Below are positions 26,466 through 35,778 of a stretch of DNA of 64,000 bases, piece after piece. How positions within the stretch are numbered: the stretch's first letter is position 1; every line of letters starts with the position of its first letter. Location of the stretch: NCBI RefSeq assembly GCF_003345295.1, contig NZ_CP031056.1:558001-622000 (forward strand), in the 5' to 3' direction. The stretch is from Vibrio splendidus (lineage in GTDB: Bacteria > Pseudomonadota > Gammaproteobacteria > Enterobacterales > Vibrionaceae). The translations under genes and the position numbers were made by a program. The notes under the pieces were generated by a model. That model was not told the DNA's origin and made no database searches. It was given only the letters and a program-made list of their open reading frames with translations.

Positions 26466-27308
26466 ATGCTCGGTGGGAATTTGAATAAACCTGTATTGTC
26501 TGTGCGCGGGCTCTGCGCTGATGGTTTGGCTAACTGGAGAGCCGTCTCCGACGTGACATTTGATGTGAACGATGGTGAATGCGTTGCCATCATTGGCCCC
26601 AATGGAAGTGGAAAGTCCAGTTTGCTGAAAGGCATTACAGGCGAATATAAAACCGTCGCGGGTGAGTTGATGTTGTCTGGTATTGCGCTTGGAAGCCTTG
26701 AGCGGCAGCAGATAGCCAAGCAAGTCGCAGTGGTTACTCAACATGAGCATGTTGATCCTCGTTTGAGCGTTGCTGAGTATGTTGGCTTAGGCCGAACTCC
26801 TCATACATTTTGTTGTAGCGCAAAAGAGCACCAACGAGCGGTTCAGCAGGCGATGCAAGATGTCGGGCTTGTTCACAAAAGCCAGCGGTGCTTTGGTGAA
26901 CTATCCGGTGGTGAACAGCAACGTGCAAGTATTGCTCGCGCATTTGCACAAGAGCCGAGGCTTTTACTCTTAGATGAACCTACAAACCACCTTGATCCTC
27001 TCGCTCGCCTTGAACTTCTGAGCCTAATTAAACAGCGCGGCATTGCGTCTGTTGTGGTGCTGCACGATTTACCTTTGGTAGCGCCATTCGCCGACAAAGT
27101 CTTGTTGATGTCAGATCAAAAAATGGTGGCGTTCTCAGCCCCAGATACCGTGATGCAAGACCGATACATGATCCCTGTTTTTGGATTGCGCGTTCTCACG
27201 TTCAATCATCCTGTTATATGCAGCACCATCCATCATTTTGAAGCCGCATCAACTTACTCAACTCACTTAACTCTCTCTAATCACTCTTTAATAGGAGCAG
27301 CCCAATGA
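26466..27308 (+). CDS. FecE/BtuD-type ABC importer ATPase
   Basis: A 280-residue ATPase. Walker A is GPNGSGKSS, the signature LSGGEQQR, Walker B LLLLDEPTNH. It belongs to the group that powers import of iron chelates, haem, cobalamin or other metal complexes. Its last four bases overlap the next start, so ATPase, binding protein and permease form one operon. The ribosome binding site is poor (ttgg), because a 32-bp palindrome fills the space just upstream. The substrate is not shown by sequence. Confidence 0.9.
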   Translation: MLGGNLNKPVLSVRGLCADGLANWRAVSDVTFDVNDGECVAIIGPNGSGKSSLLKGITGEYKTVAGELMLSGIALGSLERQQIAKQVAVVTQHEHVDPRLSVAEYVGLGRTPHTFCCSAKEHQRAVQQAMQDVGLVHKSQRCFGELSGGEQQRASIARAFAQEPRLLLLDEPTNHLDPLARLELLSLIKQRGIASVVVLHDLPLVAPFADKVLLMSDQKMVAFSAPDTVMQDRYMIPVFGLRVLTFNHPVICSTIHHFEAASTYSTHLTLSNHSLIGAAQ

Positions 27309-28267
27309 AGTGGCCTGTAATTTCCAGTCTTTTGTTTCTTTTACCTTTCTCTTTTGCGTATGCGACAAGCACTCAATACCCAGTGACGGTTGATAACTGT
27401 GGGAGCCCATTGACCATTGAAAAGCGGCCCTCGCGTGTGGTTGTACACGACATCAATATGACCGAGATGGGGTTTGCTCTTGGTCTTCAAAAGGAGATGG
27501 TGGGCGTTACGGGCATTACTGGGTGGTACAAGATGTCGAGTTCGTTTGAAGAACGTTTAGGTGATATTCCTGAGCTCGCACCTAAGTATCCTTCATTAGA
27601 AACATTGATTGCTGCTGATGCTGACTTCTTTTTCGCTGGCTGGAATTACGGAATGAAAGTGGGTGGTGAAGTGACGCCTCAAACACTGAAGCCATACGGG
27701 GTTGATACTTTAGTGCTCTCTGAGAGTTGCATTCATACCCAAGACCAAAAAGAAGGCGCGACAATGGGTCTGCTTTATGGCGACATGCAAAAGTTAGGCG
27801 TTATTTTCGACAAGCAAGCAGAAGCCGAGGCTTTGGTAAACAGCTGGAAAGAGAGAGTTAAAAAAGTAGCAGAAAAGCAAAAAGCATCAGGTAAGCCGAG
27901 TCCAAAAGTGTTCTTGTTTGATTCGGGTGAAGATAAGCCTTTCACCGCGGGTAAGTACGGAATGCCAAACGCAATGATTGAAGCTGCTGGTGGCCAAAAT
28001 ATCACTGGTAACATGGAAGCAAGTTGGGCTCGAACCTCTTGGGAGAATGTCGCTCGTGAAAACCCAGATGTGATTATCCTTCTTGATTACCAATCGGCGA
28101 GTGGTGCCGATTCGTTGCAACGTTTCCTCGAAGCCCATCCGTTAATGAAATACACCAATGCAGTCACTTCTGGTCGTTATGTCAAACTGCGTTATGAACA
28201 ACTCACCCCTGGGCCTGCCAATATCGATGCCATTGAGAAACTTGCAGAGGCGTTCGTTTCTGAGTGA
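27305..28267 (+). CDS. Periplasmic metal-complex binding protein (BtuF/FepB type)
   Basis: A 320-residue exported solute-binding protein. A signal peptide (about 1-19, ending AYA) precedes two lobes typical of cluster A-II binding proteins: PVTVDNCGSPLTIEKRPSRVVV at the start, ADADFFFAGW in lobe one, and NPDVIILLDY in lobe two. It delivers a metal or metallophore to the FecCD-type permease downstream. Two cysteines (about residues 30 and 144) could form a disulfide. The ATG overlaps the ATPase stop by four bases. Confidence 0.88.
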   Translation: MKWPVISSLLFLLPFSFAYATSTQYPVTVDNCGSPLTIEKRPSRVVVHDINMTEMGFALGLQKEMVGVTGITGWYKMSSSFEERLGDIPELAPKYPSLETLIAADADFFFAGWNYGMKVGGEVTPQTLKPYGVDTLVLSESCIHTQDQKEGATMGLLYGDMQKLGVIFDKQAEAEALVNSWKERVKKVAEKQKASGKPSPKVFLFDSGEDKPFTAGKYGMPNAMIEAAGGQNITGNMEASWARTSWENVARENPDVIILLDYQSASGADSLQRFLEAHPLMKYTNAVTSGRYVKLRYEQLTPGPANIDAIEKLAEAFVSE

Positions 28268-28317
28268 TCGGGAAGGTTGTTATATGAAATCTTGTTATTG
28301 ATAAGAGTAGTAGTCCA

Positions 28318-29316
28318 TTGATTTTATTTGATAAATATCGAGCAGCATGGCTAACAGGTATCACTGCCATGCTGCTTGCCTTCATGATGAGTTTACAATT
28401 TGGCTCAGTCCCTTTGTCTTTTAAGGAAGTGATTGTAGGACTTAGCTCTTTCACTGATCCAACGCCGGATATGACCAGTCGAATACTGATCGATCTAAGG
28501 TTACCTAGAGCATTGTTAGCGGTTATCGCGGGTGCAGGGCTGGCGATGGTTGGGGCGTTGCTTCAAACCTCGACACGAAATGATCTGGCGGATCCGTTTC
28601 TGTTTGGCTTGTCATCTGGCGCGTCTGCTGGTGCTGTGTTGGTGATCACCAAAGTGGGAGACGCTCTGGGTGTTTGGTCACTGCCACTGGCTGCATTCTC
28701 GGGTGGTATTGTTTCGGCGACCGCCGTTCTGATTCTGTTTTCGATGCAGAAGAAAAAAGGCAATGACAACTTGATCTTGTGTGGTTTGGCGATCTCATTT
28801 CTATTCGGAGCCATCACGAGTTTTTTGATTTATTCAGGCGACCAGAGAGCGGCGAGTTCGATTTTGTTCTGGACGATGGGAGGCTTAGGGCTCGCACGTT
28901 GGGATAATTTGATTTTTGCCTTGGCGGGCGTGTTGTGTCTTATAGCGTTGATTTTCAAACGTTATCGGGAGCTCGATACTTTGTTGGTGAGTGAACAGAC
29001 GACAAGCTCATTGGGGATCAATGTACACCGCCTACAAAGCGAGATTTTTCTTTGTTGTGCGTTTTGCACTGCGTCGATTGTATCGATGACCGGAGTGGTC
29101 GGTTTTATTGGCTTGATGGTACCCCACTTAGTACGACCATTTTCAGGTGTCACTCACAAGCGAGCTCTGCCTTTGGTTGCCTTGTGGGGCGCGGTGCTTT
29201 TACTGTCTGGGGATGTGATTAGCCGAACCATATTAGCGCCACAAGAACTGCCTGTAGGTATTGTGACGGCGGCTCTTGGCGGGTTGTTCGTTTTGTATCT
29301 TGTTTGGCGTAAATAG
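28318..29316 (+). CDS. FecCD/BtuC-family ABC importer permease
   Basis: A 332-residue inner-membrane permease with about ten membrane helices. Family signatures visible are RLPRALLAVIAGAGLAMVGALLQT (about 60-83), DPFLFGLSSGAS and GVVGFIGLMVPHLVRP. It starts at TTG (28318), placing the first helix near residues 11-28; no better ATG fits. It is the third gene of the operon. A system of this size normally works as a dimer with two ATPases. Confidence 0.9.
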   Translation: MILFDKYRAAWLTGITAMLLAFMMSLQFGSVPLSFKEVIVGLSSFTDPTPDMTSRILIDLRLPRALLAVIAGAGLAMVGALLQTSTRNDLADPFLFGLSSGASAGAVLVITKVGDALGVWSLPLAAFSGGIVSATAVLILFSMQKKKGNDNLILCGLAISFLFGAITSFLIYSGDQRAASSILFWTMGGLGLARWDNLIFALAGVLCLIALIFKRYRELDTLLVSEQTTSSLGINVHRLQSEIFLCCAFCTASIVSMTGVVGFIGLMVPHLVRPFSGVTHKRALPLVALWGAVLLLSGDVISRTILAPQELPVGIVTAALGGLFVLYLVWRK

Positions 29317-29337
29317 TGTGCTCTCAATTCCACCAAA

Positions 29338-30327
29338 CTACACAGGCAGTAAGATGATCTTGCCGTTCAAGCGTGTGGTTTTCGATTCAATGAGATCAAT
29401 CGCGGTTTGCACCTCATCGAATGGCAGATAGCGGTCGACGTCGAGCTGAATGTCGTTTGTGATGAAGTGATCTAACATAGTCGTGAACTTATCACGGCGA
29501 ACATCTTTACCTTCCGCTTCTTCCCAATAACGTAAGAAGAAGGTGCTGAAATCGATGCCTTGGCTTCTCGCGTGCTCAAAAAAGCGTGGTTCGTAAAAAT
29601 CCAGAGACAGCGTCCCATAGTTGATAAAACGCCCTTTGTTGCCAAGGGTGTGAATAAGATCGGTTCCGGGTGAACCGCCAATCGCATCAAAGGCAACCGT
29701 TGGTCGAGGTAAACCTAGCTGTTGAATCTGTGCAACCAAATCACTTTTGGCATCTAACACATAGTTTGAATTGGTTCGAGAGCGTTCAGGTTGTGACGTC
29801 ACAACAATGATTTGAAACCCAAGTGAGCTCGATAACTGGGAGAAGATCTTACCGATGGCTGAGCTACCAGCATTGATGATCAGCACATCTTCTTTGGTCA
29901 ACTTCGCGACTTCTGTCGTTAGTACCCACGCGGTGAGCGCATTTATGTACAACTGACAGGCGTAGCCATTATCTAGGTGCTGAGGAATGTGGAAGAGGTT
30001 GTCTGGTGATACATCGACATAGTTCTGCCATGTTCCACTGGTTGCCACAAGCACGCGCTGATTCACTGCAAACTCAGCATGGCTGGACTCTACAACTCTT
30101 CCTACCGCTTCAAATCCCGGCACTCTCGGCGGCTGGTGGCTATGTTTGTATTGGCCCACACCATAAATCGACAACAGATCACTAGGATTAATGTTAGTGG
30201 CTTCAATTTGTACGCGAACTTTATCTTTGTCTAGTGCCCCTAAAGTGACATGTTCTAACTTGAGAGATTCTTTTGGCTGACCGAAACGGAACTGGCTAAT
30301 TCGGGTGTTTTGCTTAGTGTCAGTCAT
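29338..30327 (-). CDS. Zinc-less MDR oxidoreductase (quinone reductase/enoyl reductase type)
   Basis: A 329-residue medium-chain NAD(P)H-dependent reductase. The N-terminal GroES-like domain includes NPSDLLSIYG and PGFEAVGRV. The Rossmann part has NAGSSAIGKIFSQL, the family's variant of the NADPH-binding glycine motif. The zinc ligands of alcohol dehydrogenases are absent, which points to quinone, enone or enoyl reduction, as in MECR and QOR relatives. I start it at ATG 30327, behind AAGG. It follows a PhyH-type dioxygenase gene by 20 bases on the same strand, so the two may act in sequence on one small molecule. Confidence 0.86.
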   Translation of the reverse strand: MTDTKQNTRISQFRFGQPKESLKLEHVTLGALDKDKVRVQIEATNINPSDLLSIYGVGQYKHSHQPPRVPGFEAVGRVVESSHAEFAVNQRVLVATSGTWQNYVDVSPDNLFHIPQHLDNGYACQLYINALTAWVLTTEVAKLTKEDVLIINAGSSAIGKIFSQLSSSLGFQIIVVTSQPERSRTNSNYVLDAKSDLVAQIQQLGLPRPTVAFDAIGGSPGTDLIHTLGNKGRFINYGTLSLDFYEPRFFEHARSQGIDFSTFFLRYWEEAEGKDVRRDKFTTMLDHFITNDIQLDVDRYLPFDEVQTAIDLIESKTTRLNGKIILLPV

Positions 30328-30347
30328 AGTTCGGGTACCTTTATGGA

Positions 30348-31136
30348 TTATGAGTACTGCATTGATTTTAAGTGTAGCGTGTTCATAAACAATCTTGGGT
30401 CGGTAATATTGCTCAGCATGGCTGGCGTTGGCAGACAATCGTCATCAACGTAGTCGACATAGTCTGCCGCCGAGTCAAAGATCAAAATATCCAAAGCCAA
30501 ACGATCCAAGCCATAGCGGCCTCGGTGAATCATATCCGCTGAAAACACCAATAAGTCACCGGCGGCTAACGGTATCTGCTTACCGCCAGATATATCATCA
30601 CTGCTCACTTTGCCGTTTTCTTCTTGGCGAACATTGTATTCTTCTTCGTTGTCCCAACGCTTGTGTGTGCCGGGGATAAGCTCCATACCGGGCTCGTCAA
30701 AAATAGGGACTCGCAGGTGCAATACTTGGGTTTCCATGATGACTTTCATCTGGTCATCAACGTCGTAGTCGTATTGACAGTCACGATGCCAGAAGTCTTT
30801 TTGTTGCGGGTTCACAGGGTTGAAGAACAGCTGCGTATTCATGAATGCCGGTTTGTTCGGAATCACTGCATCAACAACGCCCATCACTTGTTTTGAGCTG
30901 ATGAAGTCAAAAAGCACGCTTCTATCATCGGCAGGCAAATATTCGCTTCCGGTAATTAAAGACGAGTTAAATGCTTCTTCTTTATAGAATTCTTCGTTGT
31001 CTGCTTTCCATGATTCATGGAATTTCAGCACGACTTTTCTAAGCGATGCAATTTGAGCTTCATCGAAATAATTTCTGATAACAAAGTAACCATGTTCGTT
31101 GTAACGGTCACTTAATTGTTGGCTGTTTTCTACCAC
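30348..31136 (-). CDS. Phytanoyl-CoA dioxygenase (PhyH) family protein
   Basis: A 262-residue Fe(II)/2-oxoglutarate oxygenase that would hydroxylate a small substrate in the cytoplasm. The metal triad is probably His117-x-Asp119 (FWHRDCQYD) and His204 (SADMIHRGRYGLDR), with an arginine just after it to bind 2-oxoglutarate. The start is hydrophilic, with no export signal. It is followed by an MDR reductase. PhyH relatives act on acyl-CoAs, ectoine, phosphonates, quinolones and peptides; the context does not single one out. Confidence 0.88.
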   Translation of the reverse strand: MVENSQQLSDRYNEHGYFVIRNYFDEAQIASLRKVVLKFHESWKADNEEFYKEEAFNSSLITGSEYLPADDRSVLFDFISSKQVMGVVDAVIPNKPAFMNTQLFFNPVNPQQKDFWHRDCQYDYDVDDQMKVIMETQVLHLRVPIFDEPGMELIPGTHKRWDNEEEYNVRQEENGKVSSDDISGGKQIPLAAGDLLVFSADMIHRGRYGLDRLALDILIFDSAADYVDYVDDDCLPTPAMLSNITDPRLFMNTLHLKSMQYS

Positions 31137-31170
31137 TGACTACCTTCATTCATTCTTTACTGTGTAATAA

Positions 31171-31451
31171 CTAGGGGCTGTTGACCTTTCGTGGTTAAGT
31201 TTTGTTCGGATGGGGGACGCCTAGTCAAAATCGTTTTAGGCGCGGCGAAGAGTATGTAGCCTAGTCATTCTAAGCAAATATTCTTAAACAAAGCATAAAA
31301 CGATTTTTGCGGGGGCGCCTAGTTCGAACCCTTCGGGCAGCTCTTGTGGTTCGGCTTTTCATGTAGGCCAGCTACACGTCAAAGCCTCTTCCTTGAATAA
31401 ATTTTCCACAAGATGCTGCAAAACCCAGCTCGAAAGGTCAACAGCCCCTAG
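31171..31451. mobile_element. 281-bp MITE-like element with 21-bp terminal inverted repeats
   Basis: Perfect 21-bp inverted ends at 31171-31191 and 31431-31451, core GGGGCTGTTGACCTTTCG. There is no coding sequence inside. If CTAG is the duplicated target, the ends are GGGCTG. An internal 12-bp pair (aaaatcgtttta and taaaacgatttt) lies in the left half. The form suggests a non-autonomous element mobilised by a transposase not present here; I believe similar elements occur widely in Vibrio, but that is from memory. Confidence 0.85.
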
Positions 31452-31715
31452 AGATTTCTTGGGCGCATAATGCCAGACAGTCGTCATTCGACCAAGTAAC
31501 GAGTGCAGAAGCCTGTAGATTCCGTGATGCTATGAAGCCATGTGGGCGAGTTTTACATGCCTATCCAGATCATGGACTCATGCGAAAAAAATCTCTGCAT
31601 ATGTGATCTATCCCTTATTTTATAAAATACAAGGATTCATATAGTGAATGTTTCTTTGGTTTGTATGATTATTAACCATGTTGTGATTTGGTTTGCGTAT
31701 GGAAGATAGAAAATC

Positions 31716-32903
31716 ATGGATGGTTTTTCGCTGGATATGAGAACACTTAATTTCATTATTATTTTGTTCTCTTTCATTTACTGTATTGGCTTATTGTTAT
31801 TTCAATTCACTCAACAGCCGATTAAAGGGCTTTCAATCTTTTCCATTTCAATATTTGTTATCGGAACAGGGCCGTTGATGTTGAGCCTAAGAGGGGAATT
31901 CCCTGATTGGGTCACCGTTATTGGTGCCAATATGATCATTGCGCTTGGTTTTCATCTCGCCTTGTATAGCTTATGTCTGTTTCGAGAATATTCTCTCAAA
32001 TGCACCTACCTCAGTAGTCTAATGATGTTGGCTCTTTTGCCATGTTTTATTTACTTCACGTACTATGAGCCTTCCATCAAGGCTCGAATTATCCTCATTA
32101 GTTTATATCTGGCTTTTGTGACTTTTTGCACTGCCTTTGCGGTATTAAAGGGCCGGCGTGATGACTTGACCCTAGGTATTCGGATGATGGCCATGTCATT
32201 TACGATATATGGCGGGTTTATGGTTTTCCGAGTAATGGTGACGTTGTTTTCAGCTGAGCTTCAGGATTTCATGGCGGCCACTCTCATTCATCAACTTGCC
32301 TTTTTAGTGAGCATCGTTCTTATCGTGTCGATGAGCTTTACAATGCTTTGGCTGATTAATGCAAGGTTGCTTAGTTCTATTCACGAGCTGTCCTACAGCG
32401 ATCCCTTAACGGTACTGGGAAACCGCAGAGCATTAGATGAAATGGTACCAGTCATCATGAAGCAGGCGGGTACTACGCCTGTCAGTGCCATTATGATGGA
32501 TATTGATAATTTTAAGTCGATCAATGATCAACACGGGCACATTGTGGGTGATCTCGTCATCAAGTCTTTTGCTGAAATGGTTCAAGGTGCGATAAAAACA
32601 TCGCCCAAAGCCAGTGCGTTTCGTTTTGGTGGAGACGAGATAATGATTTTATTGCCCAATTTTAATTTTCTCCAAGCACAGGCTATTGCCTGCAAGCTGC
32701 GATTATCTATTTCAGAGGTATCAGCAGTACAAGAACATGAGATGTTTCTGACATCGAGTTTTGGTGTTGCTCAGCTTCACCCGCATGAGAGTTGGAATGG
32801 GTTTATTAGCCGAGCCGACAAAGCGTTATATCAAGCGAAGACAAACGGTCGCAATATGACTTCAATTTGTCCTAGTCATATTAATCAACTCGCTACTGCT
32901 TGA
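31716..32903 (+). CDS. Membrane diguanylate cyclase (GGDEF)
   Basis: A 395-residue inner-membrane protein with about seven hydrophobic segments (about 10-215) and a C-terminal GGDEF domain (about 225-385). It would make c-di-GMP from two GTP. The signature is GGDEI at 305-309, where the last Phe is Ile, a variation seen in active enzymes. DPLTVLGNRRALDE, DIDNFKSIND and the C-terminal ADKALYQAKTNGRN complete the fold. The usual RxxD inhibitory site just before the signature is absent, so product inhibition may be lost. The sensory ligand is unknown. Confidence 0.9.
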   Translation: MDGFSLDMRTLNFIIILFSFIYCIGLLLFQFTQQPIKGLSIFSISIFVIGTGPLMLSLRGEFPDWVTVIGANMIIALGFHLALYSLCLFREYSLKCTYLSSLMMLALLPCFIYFTYYEPSIKARIILISLYLAFVTFCTAFAVLKGRRDDLTLGIRMMAMSFTIYGGFMVFRVMVTLFSAELQDFMAATLIHQLAFLVSIVLIVSMSFTMLWLINARLLSSIHELSYSDPLTVLGNRRALDEMVPVIMKQAGTTPVSAIMMDIDNFKSINDQHGHIVGDLVIKSFAEMVQGAIKTSPKASAFRFGGDEIMILLPNFNFLQAQAIACKLRLSISEVSAVQEHEMFLTSSFGVAQLHPHESWNGFISRADKALYQAKTNGRNMTSICPSHINQLATA

Positions 32904-32975
32904 TGAGTACAGATCTCTAAGCGGTAGTTTGATGAGATCACTAGTTTGATGCGGTTCACTGTTTTGACACGGCCA

Positions 32976-33221
32976 TTATATTGTTGGCTGTGGCGCTGAG
33001 TTTGTTTTTTGGCTTTGTGTTAACTTCTGAGGGGGAGTGGCTTCAGTTTCTTCTGCAGACGTAAAATGCTTATCCGTTAGCGTCACGGTCATTGCTTCAT
33101 GTTTCACGGTTATGGTTGCCACTTCTGATTGGGCTTCATTTGTCGTCGTGGGTTCAGCGAATGCCATTAGTGAGGTTGTAAATACGATTGTTGCTAGTGC
33201 GATTTGAGCGAGTGTTTTCAT
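32976..33221 (-). CDS. Small secreted hypothetical protein
   Basis: An 81-residue protein with a clear signal peptide (about 1-22, ending AFA) and a short Thr/Glu/Gln-rich low-complexity remainder. AGGA stands nine bases before the ATG. No domain is recognised. It sits alone between a diguanylate cyclase and a transporter gene. Its coding status rests on the signal peptide and ribosome binding site. Confidence 0.6.
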   Translation of the reverse strand: MKTLAQIALATIVFTTSLMAFAEPTTTNEAQSEVATITVKHEAMTVTLTDKHFTSAEETEATPPQKLTQSQKTNSAPQPTI

Positions 33222-33311
33222 TAGGCTGTATCCTATTGGGTAAGTGGAGATTACGAATAGCTGATACGTGCACTATAGAAATTATGTGAAAATGGTTCTT
33301 ATCATTTTACG

Positions 33312-33334
33312 CCACCGTAAAAATTATACGGTGG
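33312..33334. terminator. 8-bp hairpin downstream of the EamA-type gene
   Basis: CCACCGTA (33312-33319) and TACGGTGG (33327-33334) pair round a seven-base A/T loop. There is no strong T run, so termination is only possible. Confidence 0.45.
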
Positions 33335-33402
33335 ATGAATGTTTTGCTTGGCATGATTTGCTCGTTCTTATTTGCCAACACCCAAGCATGACGACGTTCA
33401 AC

Positions 33403-34284
33403 TTACTGCCACATAACCAATACCGCTGCGATAGAAAGCAAGATGAGCGCAACAATGTCTTTGCGCGCGATGCTTTGCCCTAACCAGAAATAGGATATCA
33501 ACACCATGAAGATCACTTCGACTTGCCCGAGTGTCTTTACATACGGCACGGCTTGAAGTGACATCGCGCTAAACCAGCCAAGGGAACCAATCACACTTGC
33601 TAGGCTTGTCATCACCACCAGTTTAGATTTCTTGAATATCTGGCGCAGCGTGTCTCGCTCTCTGAAAAAGAGATACGTACAGATAATGCATGTCTGAAGA
33701 GTTATCACCAGAAACAGTACCCAAGCAGCGCTATGAGGGAAGGGAAGCCCTATGTTCAAGCTGGCCTCACGTACCCAAAGAGACGTTAAAGCAAATGCGG
33801 TACTACACGCCATACCTAACAAAAATACTTTCGGAGACAAGCTTCGCCAACCCGAAGAACTACTCATGATTAGTACGCCTAACGTGCCAATAAGCACGCC
33901 GACCCAACCTGTTAGTGTCAAAGCAGTACCAAAAAACAATACGGATAACACAGCAGATACGGGGGCTTCACACTTGGCTAAGCCTGCTCCTATCGCATAG
34001 TTTTCGAGCTTAAATAACATCACCATTAAACCCGTCGCGAGGATCTGCATGATCGCTGCTGCAACGATGTAAAAACCAAACTCGCCGGAAAAGTTAGGAA
34101 TAGCAACTGGCTGCCATTGATAGAGTGCACAAAGATAAATAAGTGCGATTGGGCCAGCCCAAATAAAGCGAGCCAGTGTCACACCTGCCACACTCATGGT
34201 GCCAGCTAGTTTACTTTGAAATGCATTACGCCAAGATTGGCTGAAGGCTGCGAGAAGAGTAAAAGCTATCCAACTAAAAGACAT
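33403..34284 (-). CDS. DMT superfamily (EamA) transporter
   Basis: A 293-residue inner-membrane protein with ten hydrophobic segments in two EamA halves (about 4-135 and 150-290), usual for drug/metabolite exporters and metabolite permeases. The glycine-rich GAGLAKCEAPVSAVLSVLFFG stretch ending the first half fits the family. The substrate cannot be deduced. Confidence 0.87.
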   Translation of the reverse strand: MSFSWIAFTLLAAFSQSWRNAFQSKLAGTMSVAGVTLARFIWAGPIALIYLCALYQWQPVAIPNFSGEFGFYIVAAAIMQILATGLMVMLFKLENYAIGAGLAKCEAPVSAVLSVLFFGTALTLTGWVGVLIGTLGVLIMSSSSGWRSLSPKVFLLGMACSTAFALTSLWVREASLNIGLPFPHSAAWVLFLVITLQTCIICTYLFFRERDTLRQIFKKSKLVVMTSLASVIGSLGWFSAMSLQAVPYVKTLGQVEVIFMVLISYFWLGQSIARKDIVALILLSIAAVLVMWQ

Positions 34285-34446
34285 GACGCTTCCATGTGTT
34301 ATGTAAATTAATGATTATCTTAACAAAAAATATCATGATAAGAAGCGACATGGTCTATTTATAACCAGAGGCTCACCTTTCCGCTCTATTTGGTATCAGA
34401 GCGTTCTTGAAAAGGTCTACCTTTTCTTCAAAGACCGATGTTTTCT

Positions 34447-35778
34447 TCAAAAGATAGGCTCTTTCTTGTTTTTGAAATAGAACAACGCGCTGATCGAAAC
34501 GAACAACAACGTGAAGTAATAGAAGAACGAAGACAATGAAGCCAAGAAAGCGAGGTTCTGCTCTATCTCTTGTTCGGTGTAGCCCTGAGATACCAACTTG
34601 TAGTAGTAAGCGTACAAAATACCGATCAAACCGTATCCGAGATTAAACATCAGGCCTTTAAAGCTAAGAACAGTGGCTCGGTTGTGCGATTCGGTCTTTT
34701 TGTTTAGGTGGTAACTAATGAAAATGTTCATCGTCATGATAATAAATATTAACACCAGTGCAGGAATGACCCCGTAGATTGACCACCCCAAACTGATCCA
34801 ATAATAAGTCGCCATGGTGGCTAAACCCATGACTGCGATAAACGTTTTGGGCGCCATACTTTCCGCTAATCGGCGGCTTTGTCCTGCCAGTATGATTTTG
34901 AGTAAACTGATCCCCGCGCCAATAAAACCAAAATAAATGATGGGGATATCAATGGCCAGATAGTATTGGCTGTTCATGGTTAAGAACATTCGCGATGTGT
35001 GTTCGAACAGGCTGTAGTAGAGCAATATGAAAAACACATAAGGCGTAGCGAGTACCCACTTACCGGTGTCGGCAGTTAGTCTAAGGCTAGCTATAGATGT
35101 AGCTAACTTGGTTTGACCGCTTGGTAGGATCTTTTTCTCTTCTTGCATGTTTATAGCCGCATAAATGGCGATCATCGCGACAAATAGGGTGGCGAACACG
35201 GGAATACGCATCAGGTCTTTGGTGCTTTCTGGCTCTGCTAATCCTAGGAAATCAAAGATGTTCGCCATGAAGTTCACGTCGTACATCGCCGCACCAATCA
35301 ATGTGACAAAGATACCGACGGTTGAGGCGACACGAAGCTGGATTTGCAGCACTCGCGGCCACAACTCTTCATTGCCTTGTTCTTTTAAGGTGTCGTAAGC
35401 CAATGCCTCGTCGGCGCCGCTAGCCAGTGCCATTGCTAAGCCACTTAATATTCGGTTAATCAAGAAAACGATGAAGACCAGATTAGGATCTCCTGTCGGC
35501 ACAACGGCGATCATGGCGATTTCAACAAACATCACAATCGAAGATAGCACCACAAGTTTCTTACGTCCTAAGGTATCGGCGAATGCCCCTGATGGCACTT
35601 CAGCAAGTACGATAGTGGCAGCCCAAACCACGTTAAGCATCGCGAATTGAGAAAGGGTTAAGCCGTAATCTAAATAGAGTAGGGTGAATACAGGGTAATA
35701 AAAACGCGCAAAGTAACTGCTTCTAAACATTAAGAAGTAGCGGACGTTGGGGATTTTCAGGATTTCTTTGAGCGTCAT
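34447..35778 (-). CDS. MFS transporter
   Basis: A 443-residue major facilitator with twelve hydrophobic segments. The loop 2-3 signature is GAFADTLGRKKLVVLSS (about 63-79). The GADEALAYDTLKE stretch after TM4 is typical of a bacterial MFS subgroup of unknown substrate. There is a long central loop (about 200-240). A short GAAAAGGT/ACCTTTTC hairpin (34409-34426) just past the stop may terminate. It is divergent from the KduD-type gene with a 384-base gap. Confidence 0.87.
   Translation of the reverse strand: MTLKEILKIPNVRYFLMFRSSYFARFYYPVFTLLYLDYGLTLSQFAMLNVVWAATIVLAEVPSGAFADTLGRKKLVVLSSIVMFVEIAMIAVVPTGDPNLVFIVFLINRILSGLAMALASGADEALAYDTLKEQGNEELWPRVLQIQLRVASTVGIFVTLIGAAMYDVNFMANIFDFLGLAEPESTKDLMRIPVFATLFVAMIAIYAAINMQEEKKILPSGQTKLATSIASLRLTADTGKWVLATPYVFFILLYYSLFEHTSRMFLTMNSQYYLAIDIPIIYFGFIGAGISLLKIILAGQSRRLAESMAPKTFIAVMGLATMATYYWISLGWSIYGVIPALVLIFIIMTMNIFISYHLNKKTESHNRATVLSFKGLMFNLGYGLIGILYAYYYKLVSQGYTEQEIEQNLAFLASLSSFFYYFTLLFVSISALFYFKNKKEPIF

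Noticed and set aside
33268..33483. Open frame of 71 codons rightward
   Set aside because: It runs into the EamA-type gene on the opposite strand and includes the hairpin at 33312; looks like chance.
34307..34325. Fur-box-like sequence around aatgattatct before the EamA-type gene
   Set aside because: Only about 13 of 19 positions fit the classical consensus and no iron-related gene follows; too weak to annotate.
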